Shown here one piece after another: positions 6,117 to 14,587 of a stretch of 16,197 nucleotides of DNA; position 1 is the first letter of the stretch; each line of letters opens with the position of its first letter. The notes below the pieces were generated by a model. It ran no database searches, had not been told where the DNA came from, and saw only the letters and a program-made list of their open reading frames with translations. Source of the stretch: JAAYEL01 sp964344625 (GTDB lineage Bacteria > Bacillota > Clostridia > Tissierellales > Peptoniphilaceae); contig CAYFNZ010000027.1 of the NCBI GenBank assembly GCA_964344625.1, forward strand, positions 1-16,197, given 5' to 3'. Made by a program: the position numbers and the translations under genes.

Positions 6117-6851
6117 ATGACAGTTACCGCCATGGTAATTGGTCATGTTGACTACAAGGAGTCAAGTAAGATTATTCGACTTTTTTCAAGAGAACTTGGC
6201 ATAATATCAGCCATAGCCAGAGGGGCAAAAAGGCCAAAAAGCAGGATGCAAAACCTAAGTTCCCTTTATTGCCTGGGGGAATTTTCCCTGCTTAGGAGGG
6301 ATGACTTTTACTATATTAAAGAAGGAAGAGTCATAGACTTAAATGAGGGCCTAAGGGAAGATATTAGGTCGATTTACTGCGCCCAGCTCTGTGTGGACTT
6401 GATTGAAAAATCCCTTCTAGACCACCAGGTAAATAGGGACTTGTTCGATTTATTGGCTAAGACTGTCGGTTTGATACCTGTCAGTGAAAACAAACTTAGA
6501 CTTATGTCTATGTTTGTCATAAAATATGTTTCTATGATAGGATATAAGCCGCAGCTAAAGACCTGCGTAGATTGCGGGAAAATGCCCAATCCCATGGGCT
6601 TTAGCATTAGCAAGGGCGGCATAATTTGCCTAGACCACCAAGGGTCGGCCATAGAGCTTAGCCCAAGGGACTACAATTACCTAATTTGGCTTTTATATAG
6701 CAAGTTAGACCAGGTTGATAAGATAGATATAGATAAAAATGATATAGATGAGAATAAGATATTTGCAATGTTGATTAATTTCGCTATTGAGCAGATAGGT
6801 ATGAAGAGGCCAAGGGTTTTAGAAGCCTTTCAAAAATTCATAGTCGATTGA
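6117..6851 (+). CDS. recO: DNA repair protein RecO
   Basis: RecO loads RecA onto SSB-coated single-stranded DNA in the RecFOR pathway and anneals complementary strands. The 244 residues begin with the N-terminal OB-fold, typical in A-M-V-I..VDYKESSKIIRLFSRE and ARGAKRPKSR. Later come the helical core and a zinc-binding-like site CVDCG ... ICLDH (a C-x2-C plus C-x2-H arrangement instead of the more common four cysteines). Start choice is uncertain. The ATG at 6117 best matches the family N-terminus, but the clear AAGGAG (6111-6116) abuts it. The ATG at 6132 would be 15 bases from that site, and a TTG at 6099 overlaps the end of era. Coupled re-initiation from the era stop (6110-6112) is likely. 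Confidence 0.93.
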   Translation: MTVTAMVIGHVDYKESSKIIRLFSRELGIISAIARGAKRPKSRMQNLSSLYCLGEFSLLRRDDFYYIKEGRVIDLNEGLREDIRSIYCAQLCVDLIEKSLLDHQVNRDLFDLLAKTVGLIPVSENKLRLMSMFVIKYVSMIGYKPQLKTCVDCGKMPNPMGFSISKGGIICLDHQGSAIELSPRDYNYLIWLLYSKLDQVDKIDIDKNDIDENKIFAMLINFAIEQIGMKRPRVLEAFQKFIVD

Positions 6852-6876
6852 CTTTATACGACTATTTTGATAGATT
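6848..6876 (+). promoter_or_regulatory. Promoter of the glyQS-yqfL-dnaG-rpoD operon
   Basis: TTGACT (6848-6853, overlapping the recO stop) and TAGATT (6871-6876) are 17 bases apart, and TGA before the -10 forms an extended -10. The start would be near 6883, giving a leader of about 20 bases that holds only the AGGGGGA ribosome site. There is no space for a T-box. Confidence 0.65.
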
Positions 6877-6903
6877 ATTTAGGTATTTTACAGGGGGATA
6901 AAG

Positions 6904-7782
6904 ATGTATTTTCAGGAAATGATAGAAAAATTAAAGACATATTGGGCCGATAAGGGAGCCATCATGCTTGAACCTTATGACATAGAAAAAGGTGCTGGAA
7001 CTATGAATCCAAACACTTTTTTAAGAGCTCTTGGTCCAGAACCATGGAAGGTAGTTTATGTAGAGCCTTCAAGAAGACCAGCCGATGGCAGGTATGGGGA
7101 CAACCCTAATAGACTTTACCAACACCACCAATTACAAATCATACTAAAGCCAACTCCAGATGATATCCAAGATATTTATCTTGAATCTTTGAAGGTAATT
7201 GGTATAGATCCTAGCATCCATGATATTAGGTTTGTAGAAGACAACTGGGAAGCGCCAACTCTAGGAGCCTGGGGTGTAGGTTGGGAAGTATGGCTAGACG
7301 GTATGGAAATTACACAATTTACATATTTCCAACAAGTGGGCGGTATAGCCTTAGAAGTTGAATCTGGAGAGATTACAATGGGGCTTGAAAGAATAGCCAT
7401 GTATATTCAAAATGTAGATAGTGTATATGATATCCAATGGAATGAAAATATTAAATATGGCGAAATCTTTAAGAACGCAGAGTATGAAAATTCCGTTTAC
7501 AGTTTCGACTTTGCAGACGTAGAAATGCTAGAAAAGCTTTTTGAAATGTACGAAAATGAAGCAAAAAGATGTATAGAAAAAGCCTTGGTAATTCCGGCAT
7601 ATGACTATGTCCTAAAGTGCTCACATACCTTTAACGTCCTAGATGCTAGAGGGGCCGTTTCAGTTTCAGAAAGAAATCACTATATACAAAGGGTAAGAAA
7701 TTTAGCTAGAGAAGTTGCAAGCATTCACCTTGCTAAGAGAGAAGAATTAGGCTTTCCACTTTTGGAGGGAGACAATGAATAG
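6904..7782 (+). CDS. glyQ: Glycine--tRNA ligase alpha subunit
   Basis: The catalytic alpha subunit of the bacterial heterotetrameric (alpha2-beta2) glycyl-tRNA synthetase, which forms glycyl-AMP and charges tRNA-Gly. The 292 residues match the family (about 295). Class II-type hallmarks are plain: the TMNPNTFLRALGPEPWKVVY stretch, then VEPSRRPADGRYGDNPNRLY followed by QHHQLQ, and GWEVWLDGMEITQFTYFQQV. The AGGGGGA site lies 5 bases before the ATG. The gene overlaps glyS by 8 bases, as usual for this pair. Unlike many Firmicutes glyQS operons, it has no T-box leader. Confidence 0.98.
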   Translation: MYFQEMIEKLKTYWADKGAIMLEPYDIEKGAGTMNPNTFLRALGPEPWKVVYVEPSRRPADGRYGDNPNRLYQHHQLQIILKPTPDDIQDIYLESLKVIGIDPSIHDIRFVEDNWEAPTLGAWGVGWEVWLDGMEITQFTYFQQVGGIALEVESGEITMGLERIAMYIQNVDSVYDIQWNENIKYGEIFKNAEYENSVYSFDFADVEMLEKLFEMYENEAKRCIEKALVIPAYDYVLKCSHTFNVLDARGAVSVSERNHYIQRVRNLAREVASIHLAKREELGFPLLEGDNE

Positions 7783-9841
7783 ATATTTGTTAGAAATTGG
7801 GGTTGAAGAATTCCCTGCTAAACATATTAAATCAACCCAAGAACAGATCAAGATGGGTTTTGAAAAATTATTAAAAGAAAACAAGTATGGCTTTGAAAAA
7901 ATCACCATAAATTCTACACCTAGAAGGTTTGCTGTCCTAGTTGACGACATAAGGGCAAACCAAGAAGAAAGTAGCGAAAAGGTGAAGGGACCAGCTAAGA
8001 AGATAGCCCTTGATCAAGAGGGAAATCCGACCAAGGCCCTACAAGGCTTTATGAGAAGCAAGGGACTTGAATTTGAGGATGTATATTTTGAAGAAGTTAA
8101 TGGTGTAGAATACGTTTTTGCAGACCTTAAACACGAGATTGAAGCTCTTGATAGCATTTTACAAAATGGAGTTCCTGAAATAATTAGGTCAATATCAAAC
8201 CCAAGATCAATGAGATGGGGTGGCAAGAACATCAGGTTCTTAAGACCTATAAGATGGATTGTATCTTTACTAAATGACCAAGTTCTAAACTTTGACTTAG
8301 AAGGAATTAAGGTTAGCAATGTAACTAAGGGACACAGGACCCTAGGCCATAGCCAAATTGAAATTGACAAGATTGATAACTATGAAAGTTTACTAGAAGA
8401 AAACTTCGTAATAGTAGATGAAGAAAAAAGAAGAAATATCATCACAAAGGGCTTAAATAAATTGTCTAAGGGCAAGGGCGGAAACTACATTTCTGATGAA
8501 GACCTTTTAGATGAAGTTGTTAATATCAACGAATACCCTACACCATTTATAGGTAACTTTGATACAGAATACTTAAAGCTTCCAAAGGAAGTAATAGTTA
8601 CACCTATGAAGGACCACCAAAGGTATTTTCCGATAGAAGATGACCAAAAAATCCTATTACCATACTTCATTTCTGTAAGAAATGGTGATGAAAAGGGAAT
8701 TGAAAATGTAAGCAAGGGCAATGAAAAAGTTTTAGTTGCTAGACTTGAAGATGCTAAATTCTTTTATGATTTAGACGTTGAGAGACCTTTCCAAGAATAT
8801 ACCCAAGAACTTGAAAGCCTTGGCTACTACGATGGACTAGGCAATATGGCTCAAAAGTCAAAGAGGCTTGAAGCCCTAGTTAAGACTCTAGGGGAAGGTT
8901 TGGACATTTCTAATGATGTTATTGAAAATGCTCAAAGGGCTGCCCAATTATCTAAGGCTGACCTAGTTACTAAATTAGTTATTGAGTTTACTGAATTACA
9001 AGGTACTATGGGAAGAATCTACGCTCAAAATTCTGGTGAAAATAGGATCGTAGCCCAAGCTATTGAAGAACAATATATGCCTAGGTTTGCTGGCGATAGG
9101 CTTCCAGACAGCACTGCAGGAATCTTGCTTTCTCTAGCAGATAAGGTTGATACTATAGCAGGTCTTCACTCACTTGGTATCCAAGTGACAGGATCACAAG
9201 ACCCATATGGCCAAAGAAGGGCTGCCCTAGGAATATTAAATATCTTGTTAGACAACAAGATGAAGCTTGATTTAAAGAAGATTTTCCAAGATTCACTATA
9301 TAATTTTGTAGAAGACTTTGGACAAAACTTTGAATATGAAGAAGTTACAAATAATATTGTAAGCTTTATTTTAGCAAGACTTAGAAATAAGCTTTTAGAT
9401 GATGGTCACAAGTACGACCTAGTTGATGCTGTAATCAACCAAGAAAAAGTAGATGTATATGAAATCTATGAAAAGCTTGTAGCCCTTGAAAAATTCATGA
9501 ATGAAGAAGGGGCTGAAGATGCTATTACAAGATTTGTAAGGATGAAAAACATTTCTAAGTCCTACCAAGGTCAAGCTATAGATGAAACAGTATTTGAAGA
9601 AAATGATAGGGAAATTTTTGCCTTACTTGACAATTTGAAAGACACAGACTTTAACCAATTTAATCATTTTGAAGTCCTAGAAGAAATGAGTGAAATTTCT
9701 AAGTCTGTAGACAAGTACCTAGATAATACAATGATTAATGTAGATGATGAAAGCCTAAAAGAATCAAGAATTGCCCTAGTAAAGGAATTTTCTAAGAGAG
9801 TTGAAAATATATTTGACCCGACAATTATAGTGAGGAGTTAA
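7775..9841 (+). CDS. glyS: Glycine--tRNA ligase beta subunit
   Basis: The beta subunit of the heterotetrameric glycyl-tRNA synthetase, which contributes tRNA binding. The 688 residues match the family (about 680). The N-terminus YLLEIGVEEFPAKH is canonical, as are MRWGGKNIRFLRPIRWIV (about residues 147-164), the HQRYFPI motif, the HD-type region around RAAQLSKADLVTKLVIEFTE and GSQDPYGQRRAALGI. A C-terminal DALR-like anticodon-binding region follows (ARLRNKLLDDGHKYDLVDAV). The ATG sits within the end of glyQ behind a GGAGGGA site (7764-7770). The stop is followed one base later by the yqfL start. Confidence 0.98.
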   Translation: MNRYLLEIGVEEFPAKHIKSTQEQIKMGFEKLLKENKYGFEKITINSTPRRFAVLVDDIRANQEESSEKVKGPAKKIALDQEGNPTKALQGFMRSKGLEFEDVYFEEVNGVEYVFADLKHEIEALDSILQNGVPEIIRSISNPRSMRWGGKNIRFLRPIRWIVSLLNDQVLNFDLEGIKVSNVTKGHRTLGHSQIEIDKIDNYESLLEENFVIVDEEKRRNIITKGLNKLSKGKGGNYISDEDLLDEVVNINEYPTPFIGNFDTEYLKLPKEVIVTPMKDHQRYFPIEDDQKILLPYFISVRNGDEKGIENVSKGNEKVLVARLEDAKFFYDLDVERPFQEYTQELESLGYYDGLGNMAQKSKRLEALVKTLGEGLDISNDVIENAQRAAQLSKADLVTKLVIEFTELQGTMGRIYAQNSGENRIVAQAIEEQYMPRFAGDRLPDSTAGILLSLADKVDTIAGLHSLGIQVTGSQDPYGQRRAALGILNILLDNKMKLDLKKIFQDSLYNFVEDFGQNFEYEEVTNNIVSFILARLRNKLLDDGHKYDLVDAVINQEKVDVYEIYEKLVALEKFMNEEGAEDAITRFVRMKNISKSYQGQAIDETVFEENDREIFALLDNLKDTDFNQFNHFEVLEEMSEISKSVDKYLDNTMINVDDESLKESRIALVKEFSKRVENIFDPTIIVRS

Positions 9842-9842
9842 T

Positions 9843-10634
9843 ATGCTAGATATAGTAATCGTTTCAGACTCGACAGGAGAAACTGCCAATAGCTTGTCTA
9901 ACTCCATAATGGTTCAATTTCCAGGGATTGAATTTGAAAAAACAATCTATCCCTATGTGAATAACCTTGAAGAGCTAGATAGGGTTTTTGATTCAATAAA
10001 GGAAGGATCTTTACTAATAACCAGCGTGGTTATGCCAGAAATATCCCAAGCCTTGATTGAAAAGTCTAAAGAAAAAAATGTATACCTTGTAGATATCTTG
10101 GCTTCTTTAGCAGGTGCAATTGAGTATTTGACAGGTGTTAAGCCTAAAAACCTACCAGGACTTGGAAGAGGTACTAACAACGATTATTTCAATAAGATGG
10201 AAGCCATTGAGTTTGCACTTAGGTATGATGATGGTAAAAATCCGAAAGGATTTTTACTGTCAGATATTGTTTTAGTGGGGGTGTCTAGGACATCAAAGAC
10301 ACCACTTTCCATTTTCTTGGCCAATAAAAATTACAAGGTATCAAACCTACCTCTTTTGCCAGAAATAGACCTGCCAAAAGAGATATTTGAAGTCGATAAG
10401 AAAAAGATAATAGGCCTAATAATCGATGAAGAAAAGCTTAAAGAAATTAGAAATTCAAGGCTTAAGGTACTAGGTTTAGGAGAAGGGTCTATCTATGCTA
10501 AGGATGATAGGATCCACAAGGAACTAGAGTATGCTAGGTCAGTTTTTGAAAAATTGTCCTGCCATGTTATCGATGTTACAGGTTTGAGTATTGAGTCAAT
10601 AGGGGCGGAAATAATTAAGTATATAGAATCTTAA
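9843..10634 (+). CDS. yqfL: Pyruvate, phosphate dikinase regulatory protein (YqfL family)
   Basis: A DUF299/PDRP-family bifunctional kinase-pyrophosphorylase. Family members phosphorylate and dephosphorylate a threonine of pyruvate phosphate dikinase (or PEP synthase) and so switch the enzyme off and on. The 263 residues fit the family (about 270). The N-terminal VSDSTGETA signature and the P-loop G146-V-S-R-T-S-K-T153 are intact, and the C-terminus keeps DVTGLSIESIGAEI. A GAGGAG ribosome site lies 5 bases before the ATG, overlapping the end of glyS. In B. subtilis yqfL lies next to ccpN, the repressor of gluconeogenic genes; ccpN is missing here, so regulation of PPDK itself is the more likely role. 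The target gene is not in the window. Confidence 0.93.
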   Translation: MLDIVIVSDSTGETANSLSNSIMVQFPGIEFEKTIYPYVNNLEELDRVFDSIKEGSLLITSVVMPEISQALIEKSKEKNVYLVDILASLAGAIEYLTGVKPKNLPGLGRGTNNDYFNKMEAIEFALRYDDGKNPKGFLLSDIVLVGVSRTSKTPLSIFLANKNYKVSNLPLLPEIDLPKEIFEVDKKKIIGLIIDEEKLKEIRNSRLKVLGLGEGSIYAKDDRIHKELEYARSVFEKLSCHVIDVTGLSIESIGAEIIKYIES

Positions 10635-10647
10635 TAGGGGTGATAGA

Positions 10648-12465
10648 ATGGGTTTTATCCCTGAAGACCAAATTAATAGACTGAAAGATTCCCTAGATAT
10701 AGTTGATGTAATATCATCATATGTGGAATTGAAACCAGCAGGTGCAAGCCAAAAAGGTTTGTGCCCTTTTCATCATGAAAAAACTCCTTCTTTTATGGTA
10801 AATCCACAAAAAAACACTTTTCACTGCTTTGGCTGTGGGGAAGGTGGGGATGCCATATCCTTTATTATGAAAATTGAAAACCTAGACTATATCGGAGCTA
10901 TAAAATTTTTAGCCGATAAGCAGGGTATAATATTGGAAGAAAATGAATATAACAAAAAAGACTACGAAGAGAAGGAAAGACTATATAAGATTAATTCGCT
11001 AGCAGCCAGGTTCTATCTTAGAAATATGTTACTTGAAACAAAGCCTCAGGAATACATACAAAAAAGAGGTTTAAACATAGGAATTGTAAATACATTTTTC
11101 CTGGGCTATGCAAAAGAAGATAATGGCCTTTACAAGTTTTTACTTGAACAAAAAGTCGACCCTGAGGACATGCTAAAGCTAGGTTTGATTGGCAAGAGCC
11201 AAAATGACGGAACCTACTATGATAAATTTAGGGACAGACTTATATTTCCTATCCTAAATAGCAAGCAAAAGGTTATCGGCTTTGGCGGAAGAACCATATC
11301 CGACCATAAGATTAAATACCTAAATTCCCCTGAAAACCCGATTTTTACAAAGGGCGACAACCTATACGGGGTAAATATTCTCCAAAAAAGGGTCAATAGG
11401 GAAAGAATAATCCTGGTAGAAGGCTATATGGATGTGATAGGTCTCTATAATTATGGGATAGACTATGCTACAGCTTCGCTTGGAACTGCCCTAACAGAAA
11501 ACCAGGCCAAGCTTGTGAAAAGATATGGTAAAAAAGTTTATGTAGCCTATGATTCAGATACGGCAGGTATCAAGGCTGCCCTAAGGGCTATAGATATTTT
11601 CGCAAGGATTGATGTGGACCCACTAATAGTTCAATTTCCAGACTCTATGGATCCGGATGAATATGTGAAGGAATACGGGGTAGATAGCTTTAATAAATTG
11701 CTACTTTCAGCCAAGAATTCACTTGATTTTATTATGGACCTAGAGCTTGCCAAGGGTGGCAATAAGCTAGAAATAAGTGAAAGAATGATTAATTTCTTAT
11801 GCACAATCGAGGGAAATGCTAAGAGAGAAATATATATACAAAAAGCTGCCAAGGCTATCGAGGTTTCTTTTGAAGCTTTGCTAGATGATGTTGAAAAAGC
11901 TTTTCAAGAAAAGACTAAAAGAGAAAATAATTACAATAAAAATTACAATAATAATTATAATAATAGAGAATTTAGACCCAATTATGGGTATGATAATAAA
12001 CAGAAGCCATCGGATCCTCCAAGCCAAATCAGGGTCCCAGGTAAGGAAGAGATGAGGCTAAAGTTAGAAAAAGAGCTTATTTCAAAAGTCCTTATAAATA
12101 GGGCTTTTTACGATATGCTTGATGAAAAGATTAAAGACTTTGTAAGGTCGGATTTTTTGATTGACCTTTATGAGCTTATTACAAAATTCTATACAGGTGA
12201 AGGACAAATTAGCAAAGAAGCTATTTTTTCAAGTCCAGAGTTTGAAAGAGCAGGCCTTTTGGACCTAGTTAAGGCTCAAGAGCTCAACCATAGAGATGGT
12301 ATAGAAAAGTCTGTGAGCGATGAATTAATAGACAGGATAGATATTTTTGTATTAGAAGAAAGACAGGAGCAGATTTTTAATTTGTTAAAGAAAGAATTGA
12401 GTAAAGAAGAAAAGATTGTATTAATTAAAGAGCTTGTAGATATAAAGAGTAGGCTAACGCAATAG
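10648..12465 (+). CDS. dnaG: DNA primase DnaG
   Basis: Synthesises RNA primers for DNA replication with the replicative helicase. The 605 residues match Firmicutes DnaG. In order: the zinc-binding domain with C39, H42, C60 and C63 (CPFH ... CFGC); the RNA polymerase domain with Toprim metal residues in E258-G-Y-M-D262 and D302-S-D304; an Asn/Tyr-rich linker (427-439); and a C-terminal helicase-interaction domain (about 470-605). An AGGGGTGA site precedes the ATG by about 5 bases, right after the yqfL stop. rpoD begins 9 bases after the dnaG stop, the classical macromolecular-synthesis arrangement but without rpsU. Confidence 0.98.
   Translation: MGFIPEDQINRLKDSLDIVDVISSYVELKPAGASQKGLCPFHHEKTPSFMVNPQKNTFHCFGCGEGGDAISFIMKIENLDYIGAIKFLADKQGIILEENEYNKKDYEEKERLYKINSLAARFYLRNMLLETKPQEYIQKRGLNIGIVNTFFLGYAKEDNGLYKFLLEQKVDPEDMLKLGLIGKSQNDGTYYDKFRDRLIFPILNSKQKVIGFGGRTISDHKIKYLNSPENPIFTKGDNLYGVNILQKRVNRERIILVEGYMDVIGLYNYGIDYATASLGTALTENQAKLVKRYGKKVYVAYDSDTAGIKAALRAIDIFARIDVDPLIVQFPDSMDPDEYVKEYGVDSFNKLLLSAKNSLDFIMDLELAKGGNKLEISERMINFLCTIEGNAKREIYIQKAAKAIEVSFEALLDDVEKAFQEKTKRENNYNKNYNNNYNNREFRPNYGYDNKQKPSDPPSQIRVPGKEEMRLKLEKELISKVLINRAFYDMLDEKIKDFVRSDFLIDLYELITKFYTGEGQISKEAIFSSPEFERAGLLDLVKAQELNHRDGIEKSVSDELIDRIDIFVLEERQEQIFNLLKKELSKEEKIVLIKELVDIKSRLTQ
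11926..11964 (+). repeat. Asn/Tyr low-complexity tract in the DnaG linker
   Basis: Imperfect repeats of aattacaataa encode NNYNKNYNNNYNN at residues 427-439, between the polymerase core and the helicase-binding domain. It is a flexible interdomain linker and its AT-only repeats may vary in length between strains. Confidence 0.7.
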
Positions 12466-12474
12466 GAGGTTGAG

Positions 12475-14517
12475 ATGGATAGAGGATTATTAGAAACGGA
12501 TGATTTGAGATCTTCGATAGTGGAAGAAGCTAAAAAGATAGCTTCAGACAATCATGGCATGATAAGAGTATCTCAGCTTGAATCTATAGATGGCTACTTA
12601 TCTCTTGATGAAGAAGATATAGATATCGTTAAGAAGATGCTAGCTGATGATGATGTGGAAATCCTGAAGGATTCAGCTCAAGTTATTGAGATTGACGATA
12701 TTGAGGCAGATGACCAAGAACTTGAATCCTTGGAAGACGATGAAGACAAGGATGATATTGAAGATGACGCCAAGGTAGAAGATATTTCTGACATCAAGGG
12801 AGCATTTGTGGATGACCCTGTAAAGATGTACCTAAAAGAAATTGGTAAGATAAAGCTATTAACTGCCGAAGAGGAAGTAATACTTGCCAAGGGCATGGAA
12901 GATGGAGAAATAGCTAGGAAAATTCTTAACAACCTAAGGACTAATGTAAAAGAAAGCATAGAAATTTATAAGTACTATAACTTTGGCTACCTAGCTAGTA
13001 AAATCTTAAACTGGCATGAAAAGCTAGTTTCAAATGAAAACCTAGATGATGACGAAATCCTTTTAGCTTCTTTCTATGACAAGTTCAACAAGGTATTTAA
13101 CAAGATAGACACAGATGAAAAGAAGGTTGAAGTTGATAGAAAGCTAGAGATACTTGACCTTTTAAATAGGTTAATCTACAAGAGGGTAAGTGTTAAGAAC
13201 CTAAGTGAAGAAAAGATTAAAGAACTTTCATTTGCTGTGGATGCCAACAGGTCAATCGTCTATAACATGCTTGAACTAGATGAAAAAAATGACATCCTAG
13301 ACTATGAAGATGGCGAAAAGCACAATAAGCTTTACCAATATGTGATGGATAATTATGATGACCTTTCTAAGTCAATTATAAAGACCTTGGAAAAGTCAGA
13401 TGATGTTAAATTAAAGCTTTCTGACCTATGTGATCAATTTGAAATCACACCGGTAAGCGAGAGTAAAAGTATTTCTATCGAAACAAAATACCATATTTTA
13501 GACCATTATTTAAGGGCTGATATTTTAATTAGAAATAAGCTTGACACTGAACAAAAGAAAATCTTATTTATCGAAGAAGAAAAATATACAACAATAGATA
13601 AGGCCAACCAAAGAATCTTGATGAAGGTAAATGGTGAGCTTGCTGATGATGAAGAAATCCTTACAGACAAGCAAATCGACCAATTGAAGGAGATTACAGA
13701 CCTTGGAGAAATCTACAAAAAAGCCATAAAGGGCGAGGATTTCAGTGAAGATGACATCAAGGTATTAAAGAGTCAAGTAAGGTTTGGAAATAGGGCGAAA
13801 AGTAAGCTTGCAGAAACAAACCTAAGGCTGGTAGTTTCAATTGCTAAGCGTTATGTAGGAAGGGGCATGAGCTTTCTTGACTTGATTCAAGAAGGAAACC
13901 TTGGCCTAATGAAGGCTGTTGGAAAGTTTGACTACCAAAGGGGCTTTAAGTTTTCAACATACGCTACTTGGTGGATAAGACAGGCCATCACTAGGGCGAT
14001 TGCAGACCAAGCAAGGACTATTAGGATTCCTGTTCACATGGTAGAAACAATCAATAAGCTTGTTAGGGTTCAAAGGCAGTTACTTCAAGAGCTAGGTAGG
14101 ACACCTACGAATGAAGAAATAGCTGCGGAAATGAACATAGATGTTGAAAAGGTTAGGGAAGTAAGAAAGATTGCCCAAGAACCAGTTTCACTAGAAGCTC
14201 CAATTGGTGAAGAAGACGACAGCCACTTGGGAGACTTTATAGAAGATGAAAGGGCCTTGGCTCCAGATGATGCAGCCAACCAAGCTATGCTAAGAGAACA
14301 GCTAGAAGAAATTCTTTCTACCTTGTCAGATAGGGAAAAGAGGGTATTGGAACTAAGATTTGGCTTGATTGATGGAGTTCCAAAAACACTTGAAGACGTT
14401 GGTAAGGAATTTAACGTTACTAGAGAAAGAATTAGACAGATAGAAGCAAAGGCTATAAGAAAGCTTAGAAGACCTGGCAAGGGCGATAAGATAAAAGACT
14501 TCTTAGAAAGCTTCTAG
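12475..14517 (+). CDS. rpoD: Primary sigma factor RpoD (SigA) with a long insert
   Basis: The housekeeping sigma factor, but 680 residues long against about 370 in B. subtilis. A region 1.1-like domain occupies about residues 1-70, then an acidic tract (about 72-105). Region 1.2 begins at D113-D-P-V-K-M-Y-L-K-E-I-G. About 285 residues of charged, helical, unrecognised sequence (about 152-436) follow. Conserved regions 2-4 occupy the rest: NLRLVVSIAKRYVGRGM, DLIQEGNLGLMKAVGKFDYQ, TYATWWIRQAITRAIADQAR, RIPVHMVETINKL and the region 4.2 helix-turn-helix TLEDVGKEFNVTRERIRQIE. The insert sits where E. coli sigma-70 has its non-conserved region, stays in frame and uses the same codons. His and Glu of HMVET, which read extended -10 elements in sigma-70, are present. 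AGGAGGT lies 4 bases before the ATG. Confidence 0.97.
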   Translation: MDRGLLETDDLRSSIVEEAKKIASDNHGMIRVSQLESIDGYLSLDEEDIDIVKKMLADDDVEILKDSAQVIEIDDIEADDQELESLEDDEDKDDIEDDAKVEDISDIKGAFVDDPVKMYLKEIGKIKLLTAEEEVILAKGMEDGEIARKILNNLRTNVKESIEIYKYYNFGYLASKILNWHEKLVSNENLDDDEILLASFYDKFNKVFNKIDTDEKKVEVDRKLEILDLLNRLIYKRVSVKNLSEEKIKELSFAVDANRSIVYNMLELDEKNDILDYEDGEKHNKLYQYVMDNYDDLSKSIIKTLEKSDDVKLKLSDLCDQFEITPVSESKSISIETKYHILDHYLRADILIRNKLDTEQKKILFIEEEKYTTIDKANQRILMKVNGELADDEEILTDKQIDQLKEITDLGEIYKKAIKGEDFSEDDIKVLKSQVRFGNRAKSKLAETNLRLVVSIAKRYVGRGMSFLDLIQEGNLGLMKAVGKFDYQRGFKFSTYATWWIRQAITRAIADQARTIRIPVHMVETINKLVRVQRQLLQELGRTPTNEEIAAEMNIDVEKVREVRKIAQEPVSLEAPIGEEDDSHLGDFIEDERALAPDDAANQAMLREQLEEILSTLSDREKRVLELRFGLIDGVPKTLEDVGKEFNVTRERIRQIEAKAIRKLRRPGKGDKIKDFLESF

Positions 14518-14544
14518 TCTATGAAAATATTTTATGAACTTTAT

Positions 14545-14575
14545 GGGGTGCTTAATTTATAGCACCCTTAAATTT
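14545..14575 (+). terminator. Terminator or attenuator after rpoD
   Basis: GGGTGCT (14546-14552) and AGCACCC (14561-14567) form a 7-bp stem, extendable by a G-U pair, with an 8-base loop and the T-rich tail ttaaatttt. It ends the rpoD operon, but the trmK ribosome site follows within about 10 bases and I see no good promoter between, so some readthrough into trmK-nif3 is likely. Confidence 0.75.
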
Positions 14576-14587
14576 TAGAGGTATATT

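Noticed and set aside
6852..6903. T-box riboswitch before glyQ
   Set aside because: The gap is only 52 bases and holds a promoter and a ribosome site; none of the T-box elements is present.
8014..8370. Minus-strand open frame of 118 codons
   Set aside because: It lies within glyS, whose conserved motifs occupy this stretch; no ribosome site or recognisable protein.
14085..14480. Minus-strand open frame of 131 codons, Ser/Leu-rich
   Set aside because: It lies opposite the conserved regions 3-4 of rpoD, which explain the sequence fully; its composition is that of an antisense shadow.
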